Shown here one piece after another: positions 31,887 to 41,405 of a stretch of 64,000 nt of DNA. Below the pieces are notes generated by a model. It worked only from the letters and a program-made list of their open reading frames with translations. It had not been told where the DNA came from and ran no database searches. Made by a program: the position numbers and the translations under genes. Position 1 is the stretch's first letter. Each line of letters begins with the position of its first letter. The DNA lies in NCBI RefSeq assembly GCF_900142435.1, contig NZ_LT670846.1, positions 140,486 to 204,485 on the forward strand. The letters are read 5' to 3'. The DNA is from Thermocrinis minervae. GTDB lineage: Bacteria; Aquificota; Aquificia; Aquificales; Aquificaceae.

Positions 31887-31958
31887 GCTTTTTGTGTTTA
31901 ATACCTATCCGATTTCATTTTGTTAAGGCTATAAGAATATGAAAAAACTCGTATTGTC

Positions 31959-31986
31959 TTGACAAAAAACAAAAATTTTGTAAGAT
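31959..31986 (+). promoter_or_regulatory. Promoter of the DUF4212/symporter operon
   Basis: TTGACA at 31959-31964 and TAAGAT at 31981-31986 are separated by 16 bp, followed by a GGGAGG ribosome site before the ATG at 32017. The spacer is very A/T-rich. Confidence 0.65.
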
Positions 31987-32016
31987 ATCTCACAAATATC
32001 CTGTCGGGAGGTTACC

Positions 32017-32307
32017 ATGAAGGAAATTTTACAATCCAAGGAGTTTGAGCAGCTGGTATCAGCAAAGAATACTGTGGCCTTTACACTTACGGCATTGGAG
32101 CTTATAGTCTACTTTGGTTTTATACTTTTGCTCGCTTTTAACAAGCAGATTTTTTCGATAAAGATAGGAGAAAGCATGCCCTTGGGAATACCCTTAGGCA
32201 TAGGGGTAATCGTCATTTCTTGGATACTTACAGGAGTATACGTATACTGGTCTAACAAGGTCTACGATCAGAAGGTTCAGGAGATAAAGAAAAAGCTAGG
32301 GAGGTAA
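32017..32307 (+). CDS. DUF4212 small subunit of a sodium:solute symporter
   Basis: The 96-residue protein has two transmembrane helices (about 25-45 and 64-83) with a short connecting loop, and the family pattern TVAFTLTALELIVYFGFILLLAF is visible. DUF4212 proteins are always found just before a specific group of SSS-family symporters and are thought to be a small accessory subunit. The gene is 6 bp before that symporter, with its own GGGAGG Shine-Dalgarno. Confidence 0.88.
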   Translation: MKEILQSKEFEQLVSAKNTVAFTLTALELIVYFGFILLLAFNKQIFSIKIGESMPLGIPLGIGVIVISWILTGVYVYWSNKVYDQKVQEIKKKLGR

Positions 32308-32313
32308 AGAACC

Positions 32314-33855
32314 ATGCAGAAGACATCCCTTGGTCAACCCAACGCAGTAGCCATTTTTTTCTTCTTTCTCTTTGTGATAGTAACCCTTGCTATAACCTAC
32401 TGGGCGGCTAAGAGAACTAAAACCGCCACGGAGTTCTATGCTGCAGGTAGGAGTGTATCGGGCTTTCAAAACGGCCTTGCCTTGGCCGGTGACTACATGA
32501 GCGCCGCCTCTTTTCTGGGTATTGCGGGTCTTGTGGCCCTCAAAGGATACGACGGGCTTATATACTCCATAGGTTTCCTCGTAGGTTGGCCCATAGTCAT
32601 GTTCCTTGTGGCAGAACAGCTCAGAAATTTGGGAAAGTACACCTTTGCGGATGTAGTGTCCTACAGGTTGTCTCAAAAGCCTATAAGGATAGCAGCTTCT
32701 TTGGGTGCTTTGTCTACCGTCATCCTGTACTTGATAGCCCAGATGGTGGGCTCAGGAAGCCTTATAAAGCTTATGTTTGGAATACCCTATGAGTACGCTG
32801 TAGTGATAGTGGGTACCATAATGATAGCTTACGTGCTCTTCGGCGGCATGCTTGCTACAACGTGGGTACAGATAATAAAGGCCGCTCTACTCCTAGGTGG
32901 AGCTACACTCTTAGTTATCCTATCTCTGGCACATTACAACTTTGACTTAACTGGGATCTTCAACGATGCCGTAAAGAAGTATGGTGAAAAGGTTCTACTT
33001 CCCGGTGGTTTGGTAGCCAACCCATGGGACGCTCTGTCTTTGGGTATGGCCCTCATGTTCGGTACGGCTGGACTCCCCCACATACTCATGAGGTTTTACA
33101 CGGTTCCAGACGCAAAGGAGGCCAGGAAGTCTGTCTTTTACGCCACGGGCTTTATAGGTTACTTCTACATACTTACCTTTGTAATAGGCTTTGCGGCTGC
33201 AGTCATAGTGGGTAGAGAAACCATAACCAGCATAGACAAGGGTGGAAACATGGCAGCGCTCCTACTCTCAGAAGCAATAGGTGGTACAGTTTTCTTGGGA
33301 TTTATAGCTGCTGTTGCTTTTGCTACCATACTGGCCGTTGTGGCAGGTCTTACCCTCGCAGGAGCTTCCACGCTCTCCCACGACCTGTACGCAAACGTTG
33401 TAAGGGGCGGACACTCTTCCGAAGGGGAGGAAGTAAAGGTTGCTAAGATAGCTACCCTGGTGCTTGGTGTGATAGCCATACTCTTAGGAATAGCCTTTAA
33501 GGGTCAGAATGTGGCCTTCATGGTAGGTCTCGCCTTTGCCATAGCTGCAAGTGCCAACTTCCCAGCTCTTGTTATGTCCATATTCTGGAAGAAGTTCACC
33601 ACAGCTGGAGCTGTAGGAAGCATACTGACTGGAACCATAGCCTCCGTAGTCTTGATAATACTTAGTCCCACCGTGTGGGTAGACCTACTCAAAAACCCTA
33701 CCCCCATATTCCCATGGAAGAACCCAGCCCTCATATCCATGCCTTTGGCCTTCCTGGTAGGCATAATCCTATCTCTCCTAAAGCCTGAGAAGAGTGCTGA
33801 AGATAAATGGGAAGAGGAAAAGGTAAGGTCTTACCTGGGCATAGGAGCGGACTGA
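32314..33855 (+). CDS. Sodium:solute symporter, acetate/carboxylate type
   Basis: This is an SSS-family transporter of 513 residues with about 13 membrane helices. Characteristic segments include [40 protein letters not shown] helix 3 ([13 protein letters not shown]), and [22 protein letters not shown]. It is of the VC_2705-like group that partners DUF4212, related to but distinct from ActP. Location opposite acs suggests uptake of acetate or another short carboxylate, though the substrate has not been established from sequence. A GC-rich hairpin (33864-33879) separates it from the next gene. Confidence 0.88.
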   Translation: MQKTSLGQPNAVAIFFFFLFVIVTLAITYWAAKRTKTATEFYAAGRSVSGFQNGLALAGDYMSAASFLGIAGLVALKGYDGLIYSIGFLVGWPIVMFLVAEQLRNLGKYTFADVVSYRLSQKPIRIAASLGALSTVILYLIAQMVGSGSLIKLMFGIPYEYAVVIVGTIMIAYVLFGGMLATTWVQIIKAALLLGGATLLVILSLAHYNFDLTGIFNDAVKKYGEKVLLPGGLVANPWDALSLGMALMFGTAGLPHILMRFYTVPDAKEARKSVFYATGFIGYFYILTFVIGFAAAVIVGRETITSIDKGGNMAALLLSEAIGGTVFLGFIAAVAFATILAVVAGLTLAGASTLSHDLYANVVRGGHSSEGEEVKVAKIATLVLGVIAILLGIAFKGQNVAFMVGLAFAIAASANFPALVMSIFWKKFTTAGAVGSILTGTIASVVLIILSPTVWVDLLKNPTPIFPWKNPALISMPLAFLVGIILSLLKPEKSAEDKWEEEKVRSYLGIGAD

Positions 33856-33863
33856 TCCTCCTA

Positions 33864-33879
33864 CCCGCCTGCCGGCGGG
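33864..33879 (+). terminator. GC hairpin between symporter and DUF294 gene
   Basis: CCCGCC-TGCC-GGCGGG forms a stable stem nine bases after the symporter stop and ten before the next ATG. It is followed by CTCCTTTAGC rather than a true T-tract, so it may act as a partial terminator or an mRNA-stabilising stem that lowers expression of downstream genes. Confidence 0.5.
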
Positions 33880-33889
33880 CTCCTTTAGC

Positions 33890-35728
33890 ATGCAAGACGC
33901 AGAAGTTTTCCTCTCTCAGATAGAACCCTTCAAAAACCTACCACAGGAAGAGATAAGACGTGTGGTCTACAACCTTTGTGTTAGGTACTACAGAGCTTCG
34001 GAGGAGATTTTTAGAAAAGGAAGTACTCCTACAGAGCACCTCCTCATACTCAGGAAGGGGGCCTTAGTAGTAGAAGAGAATGATCAAATTCTACAGCTAC
34101 TGCATGAGGGAGACGTTTTTGTCCTTCCTTCAAAACCTTTAGACTTTTCAGTCAAAGCGAAAGAAGATTCTGTAGTATTCTTTCTACAGAAGGGCATATT
34201 CTTGAATCTTTTACAAAAATACAGTTCCTTCGTGGAGTACTTCACGGAGGAGGTATCAAAAAAGATACAGAGAGCTTTACCTAAGGTAGATCCTTCCATA
34301 GACAAACTCTTCAGCATAAGAGTTACAGACCTTAACTACGAAAAGCCCATCCTTGTAGACAAGGATACAGATATAGGTCAGGTTTTAAAGTTTGTAGCTC
34401 AGTCTGAGCTTGGTAGCGTGATCGTTGACCTAAAGGGGCAGTATGGAATAATAACAGACAGGGATCTTATAAAGTTGCTGGCAAAGGAGCCAGAAGCCAA
34501 AAGGTTGACGGCTAAAGATGTATGCTCTACACCTCTCATAGGTGTTAATAAGGAAGCGTCTTTATTCCAAGCCATACTGCTCATGGCCAAACACGGTATA
34601 AGGAGGGTAGCCATCTACGACAATGACAAACCCATAGGCCTTCTTGATGACAGAAGCATAATAACCTACCAGACTAAGAACATCATATCCCTCACCCAGC
34701 AGATAGACAAAGCCAAAACTTTGGAAGACTTAAGGTATGCCTATACTCTGGCTAGAGAAAGTTATGTGGACTTCATAATGCGTGGGATAGACCCTCAGAT
34801 GCTTGGCCTTTACATATCCGAGATAAACGACAGGATAATGAAAAGAACTGTCCTGATCACAATCCAGGAGATGGAAGTTGAACCCTTAGTACCCTACAGC
34901 ATAATGGTCCTAGGAAGTGAAGGTAGGAGAGAGCAAAACTTAGGTACAGACCAAGACAATGCACTAGTTTACTTAGAAGAACCTCTGCTCGATGTGGACA
35001 TCAAAAGGTATTTTGAGGAGTTTTCCCGACTGTACATAAAGAACCTTCTAAGTGTAGGCTTTCCCGAATGTCCAGGCAAGGTCATGCTCTCCTACCCAGA
35101 CTGGCGGAAAAACTTCAACGAATGGACCAAGGCCATAACCTCTTGGATAGAAAAACCAGAAGAGAAGAACATGATAAACCTGAGCATACTCCTAGACGCT
35201 AGGAGTGTGTTTGGTGATCAGATAATAGTAGAAAGGTTAAAGAACACCATCTTTCAAAGGGTGGAGGAGTTTCCTCGTGTTTTGTCCTTCCTCTCCTTAA
35301 GTGCCGTAAAGTTTAAACCTCCCCTAGGCTTCTTAGGAAGCCTGGTTGTAGAAAAGTCAGGAGATCACAGGGGAGAATTAGACCTCAAGAAGGGTGGCAT
35401 ATTCCCCATAATGCACGGAGTTAGAGTCCTATCCCTGGAGTACAAGGTAGAGGATCTAAACACCTTTGACAGGATAAACCGCCTGCAGGAAAAGGGAGTA
35501 CTTAGCAAGGATATGGCTAGAGACCTTACAGAAAGTTACAGGTTTTTGCTCTCCCTAAGGTTTAGATCTCAGGCCCGCAAGGTGCTTATGGGAAAAAACC
35601 CGGACAACTACGTAAACCCCGATGAGCTTTCAAAAGTGGAAAAGAGCCTTCTGAAAGAGATCTTTAGAACAGTGGAACGCTTTCAAGACTTTATAAGAGA
35701 ACACTACAAGCTTGCGTACTATCAATGA
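33890..35728 (+). CDS. cNMP-binding / CBS-pair / DUF294 nucleotidyltransferase-like protein
   Basis: The 612-residue protein has an N-terminal cyclic-nucleotide-binding fold (about 1-125), two CBS domains (about 145-265, with GSVIVDLKGQYGIITDRDLIKLL and GIRRVAIYDNDKPIGLLDDRSII), a nucleotidyltransferase domain with VLGSEGRREQNLGTDQDNALVY (about 345-370) and the DUF294 C-terminal domain. It resembles GlnD-type signalling transferases. Such genes are regularly found with DUF4212/SSS symporters and a DnaQ-like exonuclease, so the protein probably senses an adenylate ligand and tunes transport. The link is contextual. The next gene overlaps by four bases. Confidence 0.88.
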   Translation: MQDAEVFLSQIEPFKNLPQEEIRRVVYNLCVRYYRASEEIFRKGSTPTEHLLILRKGALVVEENDQILQLLHEGDVFVLPSKPLDFSVKAKEDSVVFFLQKGIFLNLLQKYSSFVEYFTEEVSKKIQRALPKVDPSIDKLFSIRVTDLNYEKPILVDKDTDIGQVLKFVAQSELGSVIVDLKGQYGIITDRDLIKLLAKEPEAKRLTAKDVCSTPLIGVNKEASLFQAILLMAKHGIRRVAIYDNDKPIGLLDDRSIITYQTKNIISLTQQIDKAKTLEDLRYAYTLARESYVDFIMRGIDPQMLGLYISEINDRIMKRTVLITIQEMEVEPLVPYSIMVLGSEGRREQNLGTDQDNALVYLEEPLLDVDIKRYFEEFSRLYIKNLLSVGFPECPGKVMLSYPDWRKNFNEWTKAITSWIEKPEEKNMINLSILLDARSVFGDQIIVERLKNTIFQRVEEFPRVLSFLSLSAVKFKPPLGFLGSLVVEKSGDHRGELDLKKGGIFPIMHGVRVLSLEYKVEDLNTFDRINRLQEKGVLSKDMARDLTESYRFLLSLRFRSQARKVLMGKNPDNYVNPDELSKVEKSLLKEIFRTVERFQDFIREHYKLAYYQ

Positions 35729-36348
35729 TAAGGTTTATATACAAAAAGCTCAAACCAGACATCTTCTACCAGTTTAACTGGGATGTAGACCTAAACACTC
35801 CTGTTGAGGATGCATGTTTTGTAGTGTTTGATACGGAAACGACAGGACTTGACATAAAAAAGGATGTTCCCATAAGCATAGGTGCCTTCAAGATAGAAAA
35901 GCTTCGTATAGAAATGTGGAAAAGCTTTAGCAGGGTCATTAAGACGGATAGGATCTTTGAAGAATCCATAAAGGTTCATGGCATAACACCCATGGATCTC
36001 TCAAACGCTGAAGAGCCAGTAAAGGTATGCAGAGAGTTTTTAGAGTATTCAAAGGGATGCGTGTTGGCAGGTTTCTTCTTAACTTTGGATGTGAGTATGG
36101 TAAGAAAGCTCGTAGTAAAGGAATGTAAGGGAGTGTTTTTACCATACGGTATAGACCTATTGGACCTTCTGGAGGAGAGGTTCGTAGGTAAGGATCTTAT
36201 GCAGGTACTCAAGGCACACGGGATAAGTCCGCTCGGCCGTCTGCACAACGCCCTTGAGGATGCCTACCTTACAGCCTTGCTGTTCCTTATATACCTAAAA
36301 AGGTATGCACGAAAGAAGCTCAAGGACCTGCCCATAAAAGTCTTTTAG
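35725..36348 (+). CDS. DnaQ-like 3'-5' exonuclease
   Basis: The 207-residue protein has the exonuclease I motif VVFDTETTGLD (about residues 31-41), an Exo II region around VLAGFFLTLDVSMVRKLV, and Exo III HNALEDAYLTALLFL, giving the DEDDh set. It resembles the epsilon subunit of DNA polymerase III but is shorter and lacks a clear C-terminal polymerase-binding part. It is coupled to the DUF294 gene by a four-base overlap. In related operons this exonuclease accompanies the symporter genes, and its role there is unknown. A replication proofreading role with the dnaE gene at 2 kb is an alternative. Confidence 0.82.
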   Translation: MIRFIYKKLKPDIFYQFNWDVDLNTPVEDACFVVFDTETTGLDIKKDVPISIGAFKIEKLRIEMWKSFSRVIKTDRIFEESIKVHGITPMDLSNAEEPVKVCREFLEYSKGCVLAGFFLTLDVSMVRKLVVKECKGVFLPYGIDLLDLLEERFVGKDLMQVLKAHGISPLGRLHNALEDAYLTALLFLIYLKRYARKKLKDLPIKVF

Positions 36349-36393
36349 GAATATAATTATATAATGAAATTTTTATAAAGGAGGTGGCTAGAA

Positions 36394-36600
36394 ATGACTA
36401 TGGATAGAATGCTGAGGCTTACTTCTGGAGTGGTACTTCTTATAGTGCTGCTAGTTGGTATAATGCCTTCGGATGTACATTGGTTTTGGAAAGCCTTTTT
36501 GGCTTTCATGTCCATAAACCAGATACAGTCAGCCTTCACCAACTGGTGTCCAGTAGTAACCCTTTACAGGAAGCTCGGCATAAAGGAGTGCACCTGCTAA
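36394..36600 (+). CDS. DUF2892 (YgaP-like transmembrane) protein
   Basis: The 68-residue membrane protein has two hydrophobic helices (about 9-24 and 29-48) and ends with cysteines in NWCPVVTLYRKLGIKECTC. The family corresponds to the C-terminal membrane part of the rhodanese YgaP. There is no rhodanese domain here. An AGGAGG site precedes the ATG, and a TATAAT lies about 30 bp upstream. It is the first gene of a plus-strand series ending with the DinG-type helicase. Function is not known. Confidence 0.75.
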   Translation: MTMDRMLRLTSGVVLLIVLLVGIMPSDVHWFWKAFLAFMSINQIQSAFTNWCPVVTLYRKLGIKECTC

Positions 36601-36625
36601 AGGAGAGTTTATATTAATAAAAGGG

Positions 36626-37474
36626 ATGGAAATAATAATAGCTGAGCATGCCGGGTTTTGTTTTGGTGTAAAAAGAGCCATAAGACTCGCAGAAGAGTCA
36701 GCCAAAGAAGCAGAGGGAAACGTATACACAGAGGGTCCCCTTATACATAACCCACAGGAGGTCAGAAGGCTAGAGGCCCTTGGTGTAAAGGTACTAAATG
36801 GCAACACTCTAAAAGGTGGAGATACCATAATCATCAGATCTCATGGAATACCACCAAAGAGAGAAAGGGAGCTTTTGAGCAAGGGTATAAAGATAGTAGA
36901 CGCCACCTGTCCCTACGTGAAAGCTGTACATGAGGCAGTTCAAAAGCTCTCTAAAGAAGGTTACTTTGTAGTCATCGTGGGAGAGAAGAACCACCCAGAG
37001 GTCATAGGCACCTTGGGGTACTTGGAAGAAGTGGGCGGAGTCGGGACGGTAGTAGAGTCTAAGGAAGACCTTAAGGATGTTCTAGGTAAGGAAAAAGTAG
37101 GAGTGGTGGCACAGACTACGCAGAACGAACAGTTCTTTAAGGAAGTGGTAGGGGAGATAGCCCTTTGGTGCAAGGAACTTAAGGTTATAAACACCATATG
37201 TAACGCAACCTCCGAGAGGCAAGAAGATGTATACAAACTGGCAGGCAACGTGGATGTGATGATCATAGTAGGTGGAAAGAACAGCGGCAACACTAGAAGG
37301 CTTTATGAGATATCTAAAGCTCTAAACCCAAAGAGCTATCACGTAGAGACGGCGGAAGAGCTACAAAAAGAGTGGTTTGAGGGAGTCAAAAGGGTAGGTA
37401 TAACTGCGGGCGCATCAACACCCGACTGGATCATACAAGAGGTCTACCAGAGGATAAAGCACCTATGTTCTTAG
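36626..37474 (+). CDS. ispH: 4-hydroxy-3-methylbut-2-enyl diphosphate reductase
   Basis: IspH performs the last step of the MEP pathway, making IPP and DMAPP with a [4Fe-4S] cluster. The 282-residue protein has the three cluster cysteines in HAGFCFGVKRAI (C12), VDATCPYVK (about C95) and NTICNATSERQ (about C192), plus VGGKNSGNTRRL. Length is normal for a bacterial single-domain IspH. The next gene begins within its last 10 bp. Confidence 0.97.
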   Translation: MEIIIAEHAGFCFGVKRAIRLAEESAKEAEGNVYTEGPLIHNPQEVRRLEALGVKVLNGNTLKGGDTIIIRSHGIPPKRERELLSKGIKIVDATCPYVKAVHEAVQKLSKEGYFVVIVGEKNHPEVIGTLGYLEEVGGVGTVVESKEDLKDVLGKEKVGVVAQTTQNEQFFKEVVGEIALWCKELKVINTICNATSERQEDVYKLAGNVDVMIIVGGKNSGNTRRLYEISKALNPKSYHVETAEELQKEWFEGVKRVGITAGASTPDWIIQEVYQRIKHLCS

Positions 37475-37962
37475 CCTTAGTTCTCTTAATACTCCTGAAC
37501 CTTTCTGTAGCACAGGATCTCTACTCAGAATTTCTAGCAGAACAGCTAAAAACCTTAGATTACAAAAACAAGGCCATAGTTGTAGGCAAAGGCAAGAAGG
37601 AAATGATTACCTTCATGAACGTGGATTGCCCACACTGTAGAAAAGAATGGAAGGAGTTAAAACCACATTTAAGGAAGCTAAAACTTTACGTGTTCCTGGT
37701 ACCCTTTGAGAAGTGGCCAGGAAACACAGAAAAGACTGCTTACGTTCTGTGTTCAAAGGACAAAGTAAAGACCTTAGACATGGTACTCTCTGGAAAGTTT
37801 GACGGAAAGCAGCTTCCTAAAACTTCGTGCGAACTCCTTCAAGAGCACACAAAAGCTGCGCAACAGCTCGGCGTTAAAGGTGTACCTTACAACATAATCC
37901 TACCTGAATACAAGGTTATAGAAGGCTATTCTCACAACCTTCTGAAGGCTTTAGGCCTTTGA
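37465..37962 (+). CDS. Periplasmic thioredoxin-fold protein, DsbC/G-like
   Basis: The 165-residue protein begins with a signal peptide (MFLALVLLILLNLSVAQ, cleavage after about residue 16-17). The redox motif CPHC appears in NVDCPHCRKEW, and the cis-proline loop is GVKGVPYN. This is a thiol-disulfide oxidoreductase of the DsbC/DsbG-like group, without the usual N-terminal dimerisation domain. It probably acts in the periplasm on disulfides or cytochrome maturation. It overlaps ispH by 10 bp and the next gene by one base. Confidence 0.82.
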   Translation: MFLALVLLILLNLSVAQDLYSEFLAEQLKTLDYKNKAIVVGKGKKEMITFMNVDCPHCRKEWKELKPHLRKLKLYVFLVPFEKWPGNTEKTAYVLCSKDKVKTLDMVLSGKFDGKQLPKTSCELLQEHTKAAQQLGVKGVPYNIILPEYKVIEGYSHNLLKALGL

Positions 37963-38474
37963 TGAAAAGGCTCGTCATAACAGTAGGGCTCTCGGGAAGT
38001 GGTAAATCCTATATCTCAAGCCTATTAAAAGATCACTTCGGTTACGAATGGATAAGGAGCGATCTGATCAGGAAAGAGCTGGCAGGTTTAGATCCTAAAC
38101 AGAAGGTAAAGGAAGGTTACCTACAGGGTATATACTCCGAAGAGTTTACTAGGCGCGTCTACGAAGAGATGCTAAGGAGAACAGAAAAGCTCCTTAAAGA
38201 AGGGAAAAAGGTAGTCGTTGATGCTACCTTCCTTAAAGACTGGCAGAGGAAGATGTTCTTGGAGAAGTTTCCAGACCTGGTTATGCTATGGGTAGTGGCG
38301 GACGAAGAAGAGATTAAGAGGAGGTTAAAAAACAGGGTAGACATCTCGGATGCCGATTGGGAGGTGTACCTAAAACAAAAAGAGAGCTTCGAAGAACCAG
38401 AAGGTGCCATAAAGATACACACTCAGAAGAGTAAAGAGGAACTAATCCAAGAGCTTAAGCTCGTGCTATCATAA
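37962..38474 (+). CDS. P-loop kinase-like protein (AAA_33)
   Basis: The 170-residue protein has Walker A VGLSGSGKSY near the N-terminus, RSDLIRKELAG as the substrate-side motif, a Walker B-type VVVDATFLKDWQR, and a lid region with RRLKNRVDISDADWEVY. This pattern fits the AAA_33 family of small phosphotransferases (zeta-toxin/polynucleotide kinase-like). The ATG at 37962 shares one base with the preceding stop, and a TTG just upstream is less likely. No substrate can be assigned. Confidence 0.8.
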   Translation: MKRLVITVGLSGSGKSYISSLLKDHFGYEWIRSDLIRKELAGLDPKQKVKEGYLQGIYSEEFTRRVYEEMLRRTEKLLKEGKKVVVDATFLKDWQRKMFLEKFPDLVMLWVVADEEEIKRRLKNRVDISDADWEVYLKQKESFEEPEGAIKIHTQKSKEELIQELKLVLS

Positions 38475-38478
38475 TGCT

Positions 38479-39228
38479 ATGCTGTGCATAGATCTGTCAG
38501 GCAAAAAGGCCCTGGTAAGTGGCTCAACCCGCGGCATAGGCAAAGCTATAGCCCTCTACCTAGCAAGGGCTGGAGCCGATGTAATAGTAACAGGTAGGGA
38601 CAAAAACAGAGCTCAGGATGTAGCACAAGAGATAGAAAAAGAAACGGGAACTAAAGCCTTCGGCTTTGAATTAAAGCTGGACAACCCAGAAGCCATAAAA
38701 GAATCTTACGATGAGATAGAAAGAGAAGTAGGCCCAGTAGATATCCTTGTCAACAACGCGGGGATCACAAAAGACAAACTCTTCTTAAGGATGTCTCTGG
38801 AAGATTGGGAAGAGGTGTTAAGGGTAAACCTTACAGGGACCTTCGTGCTTACCTCGCTTGTAGTGAAGGGTATGATAAAGAAAAGGTTCGGAAGGATAAT
38901 AAACATATCCTCCGTGGTTGGGTTTACGGGCAACGTGGGTCAGGTAAACTACTCTTCTACCAAAGCAGCGCTTGTGGGCTTTACCAAGAGTTTAGCCAAA
39001 GAGCTCGCAAACAGAAACATAACCGTAAACCTTGTGGCACCAGGCTTTATAAAGACGGACATGACCCAGAACCTTCCAGAGGATCTAAAGGAATCGTACC
39101 TAAAAAACATACCCTTGGGCAGGTTCGGAGAGCCAGAAGACGTGGCCGGAGTGGTAGCCTTCCTCTGTTCTCCATACGCAGACTACATAACGGGGCAGGT
39201 AATCCACGTAAACGGTGGCATGTACTAA
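38479..39228 (+). CDS. fabG: 3-oxoacyl-[ACP] reductase
   Basis: FabG reduces beta-ketoacyl-ACP in fatty acid synthesis. The 249-residue SDR protein has the NADP-binding GSTRGIGKAIA (about residues 16-26), NNAGIT, the catalytic Ser in NISSVVG and the YSSTKAAL Tyr-x-x-x-Lys pair, plus the C-terminal ITGQVIHVNGGMY typical of FabG. No acpP or fabF is next to it. It begins 4 bp after the kinase gene and ends just before the helicase gene. Confidence 0.93.
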   Translation: MLCIDLSGKKALVSGSTRGIGKAIALYLARAGADVIVTGRDKNRAQDVAQEIEKETGTKAFGFELKLDNPEAIKESYDEIEREVGPVDILVNNAGITKDKLFLRMSLEDWEEVLRVNLTGTFVLTSLVVKGMIKKRFGRIINISSVVGFTGNVGQVNYSSTKAALVGFTKSLAKELANRNITVNLVAPGFIKTDMTQNLPEDLKESYLKNIPLGRFGEPEDVAGVVAFLCSPYADYITGQVIHVNGGMY

Positions 39229-41106
39229 ATGTACCAGCTGTACGAGTACTTAGTATCCAAAGGCTACGAGAGGAGAAGAGTACAGGAAGAGTTCTTCAAC
39301 GTAGTTAGAGACCTTGAGGGAAAGGTGTACCTAGTAGAAGCTCCGACGGGCACAGGCAAAACTTACAGTTATCTTATACCCATCATAGAAGAAGGTAAGA
39401 AAGCTATAATCTCCACAGGTACCAAGCTTCTACAAGATCAACTAAGAAGGGATCTAGAAACTCTCAGCAACTACGCTTACATAATCCTAGGCAAGAAACT
39501 CACTTATACCATACTAAAAGGGAAAAGTAACTACCTTTGTTTAGACGCTTACCACCGGATGGAACAAAAACCGATCGTTCTTGAGATTTTCCTCTCAAAC
39601 CCAGAGTTTAACGGAGACCTAGAGCTAGTAGACTTAGATCCAGAAACGAAAGAGGAGCTAGGTATAGATGAAGACTACTGTAGTCCAAGCTACAGGAAGA
39701 TATGCCCTTACTTTGGCGAGTGTTATTATTGGACAAGGGTGAGAAAGAGGTTACAGAGCTCTCAGATAATAGTCGTTAACCATGCCCTCCTGTCCCTCAT
39801 GGAAATAGAAGATGCTTCCGAAAGACTCCTTATAGTGGACGAAGCCCACGAGCTTGACAGATATATGGTAAGTACCAACTCAATGAACATAAGCACCTAC
39901 TTTCTCCTAAAGAAAGTAGTGAACAAGCTAACGCAGGATACAAGTTCAGAGTACAACAGCTTGAAGCGTAATATAAAGACCTTCTTTAATTACTTCGATC
40001 CTTATTTGGAGCAAAAAGACAACCATCCTCTTAGCAGCCTTAAAGAGTTTTACGACGCTTTTATGGAGCTTATATGTATCCCTGTAATCAATCTTTTTGC
40101 AGAAAAGAGTAAACAGCTGCTTTCTGAAGTCAGAAAAAGCTTGGAAAGTAGGGTATATATATGCCAAGAGCTAAAAGACTATCTTCTTGAGCTTGGCCTT
40201 TTTGAAGATTTATTAGAACATAAGGGAACATACTCTGGTGCTTCTGAAGAGGACAGAAAAATACTAAAAAACATAAAGGATTATGAACTACTACAAAAAC
40301 GGTTAAACAAGCTGCTCAACTTTGCCGATGCTATGAAGAAAGAACCCGATGGCTTTGGCTACTCGATAAGTAAAGAGTGGAGCGGAAGGTTAAAAGACTA
40401 TAACTACACACTATCCATCTTTCCCATCTTCTCCGAGTTTCCCACCAAAAAGTACAAAGGTGTCCTCTTTACTTCAGCCACTTTAGACCCTAAAGAGTTT
40501 GCTATGAGTATTGGAGTAAAAGGCAAGTTTCATAAACTTGAGCACACCTTACCCTACGATAGGGTGAACTTCCTAGTCTATATGGTGGACCCAAGGGATG
40601 AAAGATGGAAAGATTGTCTTAAGTACGCCTTCAAGTATCTGAGAAGTATTTACGATAAGGTACTTGTACTTTTAACCAACAAGGAGCATGCCCACGTATT
40701 CAAAGATGAGGAGCATATAGGTTTTCAAGGAGAAAGAAACCTGCCTTTACTTCTCAAAGACCTTCAAGAAGGAAATATAAAAGCTTTAGTAGGTTTTGAC
40801 AGTCTTTGGTTTGGTATAGACATAAAGGGTCAGAAGGGGATATTGATGTCCAAGCTGCCTTTTGATAACCCAGATGATCCCATCATATTTCACAGGATAA
40901 GGTTCCTAGAGCGGATGGGAGAAGACTCCTTTGAATACCAAAAAAGAAGGGCACTCATAAAGTTTAGGCAGGGTGTGGGTAGGCTTATAAGGTCAAAGGA
41001 AGACGGTGGCACTATAATCCTATGCGACAAAAGACTGTTTAAATTCAAAGAGTTTAAAAAGGTGCTAGAAGAACTGGGAATAAACCCAGTTCGTGTATAC
41101 GTTTAA
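39229..41106 (+). CDS. DinG/XPD-family helicase with Fe-S cysteines
   Basis: The 625-residue SF2 helicase has Walker A APTGTGKTYS (about residues 40-49), the DEAH box VDEAHEL, and the C-terminal motif VI IKFRQGVGRLIRSKEDGG. Four cysteines between motif Ia and II (SNYLC, EDYC, RKICPYFGEC) match the [4Fe-4S] cluster ligands of DinG/XPD. Such helicases unwind R-loops, forks or damaged DNA. The ATG follows directly after the fabG stop. The 3' end overlaps the convergent nfu gene by four bases. Confidence 0.88.
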   Translation: MYQLYEYLVSKGYERRRVQEEFFNVVRDLEGKVYLVEAPTGTGKTYSYLIPIIEEGKKAIISTGTKLLQDQLRRDLETLSNYAYIILGKKLTYTILKGKSNYLCLDAYHRMEQKPIVLEIFLSNPEFNGDLELVDLDPETKEELGIDEDYCSPSYRKICPYFGECYYWTRVRKRLQSSQIIVVNHALLSLMEIEDASERLLIVDEAHELDRYMVSTNSMNISTYFLLKKVVNKLTQDTSSEYNSLKRNIKTFFNYFDPYLEQKDNHPLSSLKEFYDAFMELICIPVINLFAEKSKQLLSEVRKSLESRVYICQELKDYLLELGLFEDLLEHKGTYSGASEEDRKILKNIKDYELLQKRLNKLLNFADAMKKEPDGFGYSISKEWSGRLKDYNYTLSIFPIFSEFPTKKYKGVLFTSATLDPKEFAMSIGVKGKFHKLEHTLPYDRVNFLVYMVDPRDERWKDCLKYAFKYLRSIYDKVLVLLTNKEHAHVFKDEEHIGFQGERNLPLLLKDLQEGNIKALVGFDSLWFGIDIKGQKGILMSKLPFDNPDDPIIFHRIRFLERMGEDSFEYQKRRALIKFRQGVGRLIRSKEDGGTIILCDKRLFKFKEFKKVLEELGINPVRVYV

Positions 41107-41366
41107 AAGCCAAAGGTGGTAGGAATGTCAAGGTTTACGTCCTTTACCTCCTTTATCTCTGGGAACCTATTCCTAAGAGCCCTTTCTATACCTGCCTTCA
41201 GAGTAAGAACGGACATACCACAACCTGCACACGCCCCTATCATCCTAACCAAGACGGTACCATCCTCTGTAACGTCCACTAATTCCACGTCTCCTCCATC
41301 AAACCTAAGGGCTGGCCTTATCTCATCCAAAACAGCCTCTATTTCTTCTCTAGTAGGCATACCCAT
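41103..41366 (-). CDS. nfu: NifU-like Fe-S scaffold protein (Nfu)
   Basis: This is a small scaffold for iron-sulfur cluster delivery, equal to the C-terminal domain of NifU. The protein has about 87 residues with LDEIRPALRFDGGDVELVDV and the cluster motif CAGCGM (CxxC). The start is set at the ATG 41366, seven bases after an AGGAGG, although a TTG lies two codons upstream and another ATG two codons downstream. It stands alone between the helicase and rimM. Fe-S carriers suit a genome with many cluster enzymes, several of them in this window. Confidence 0.9.
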   Translation of the reverse strand: MGMPTREEIEAVLDEIRPALRFDGGDVELVDVTEDGTVLVRMIGACAGCGMSVLTLKAGIERALRNRFPEIKEVKDVNLDIPTTFGF

Positions 41367-41405
41367 CCTCAAACCTCCTTTCCAAAGAGTTTAATATAAA
41401 TTCTT

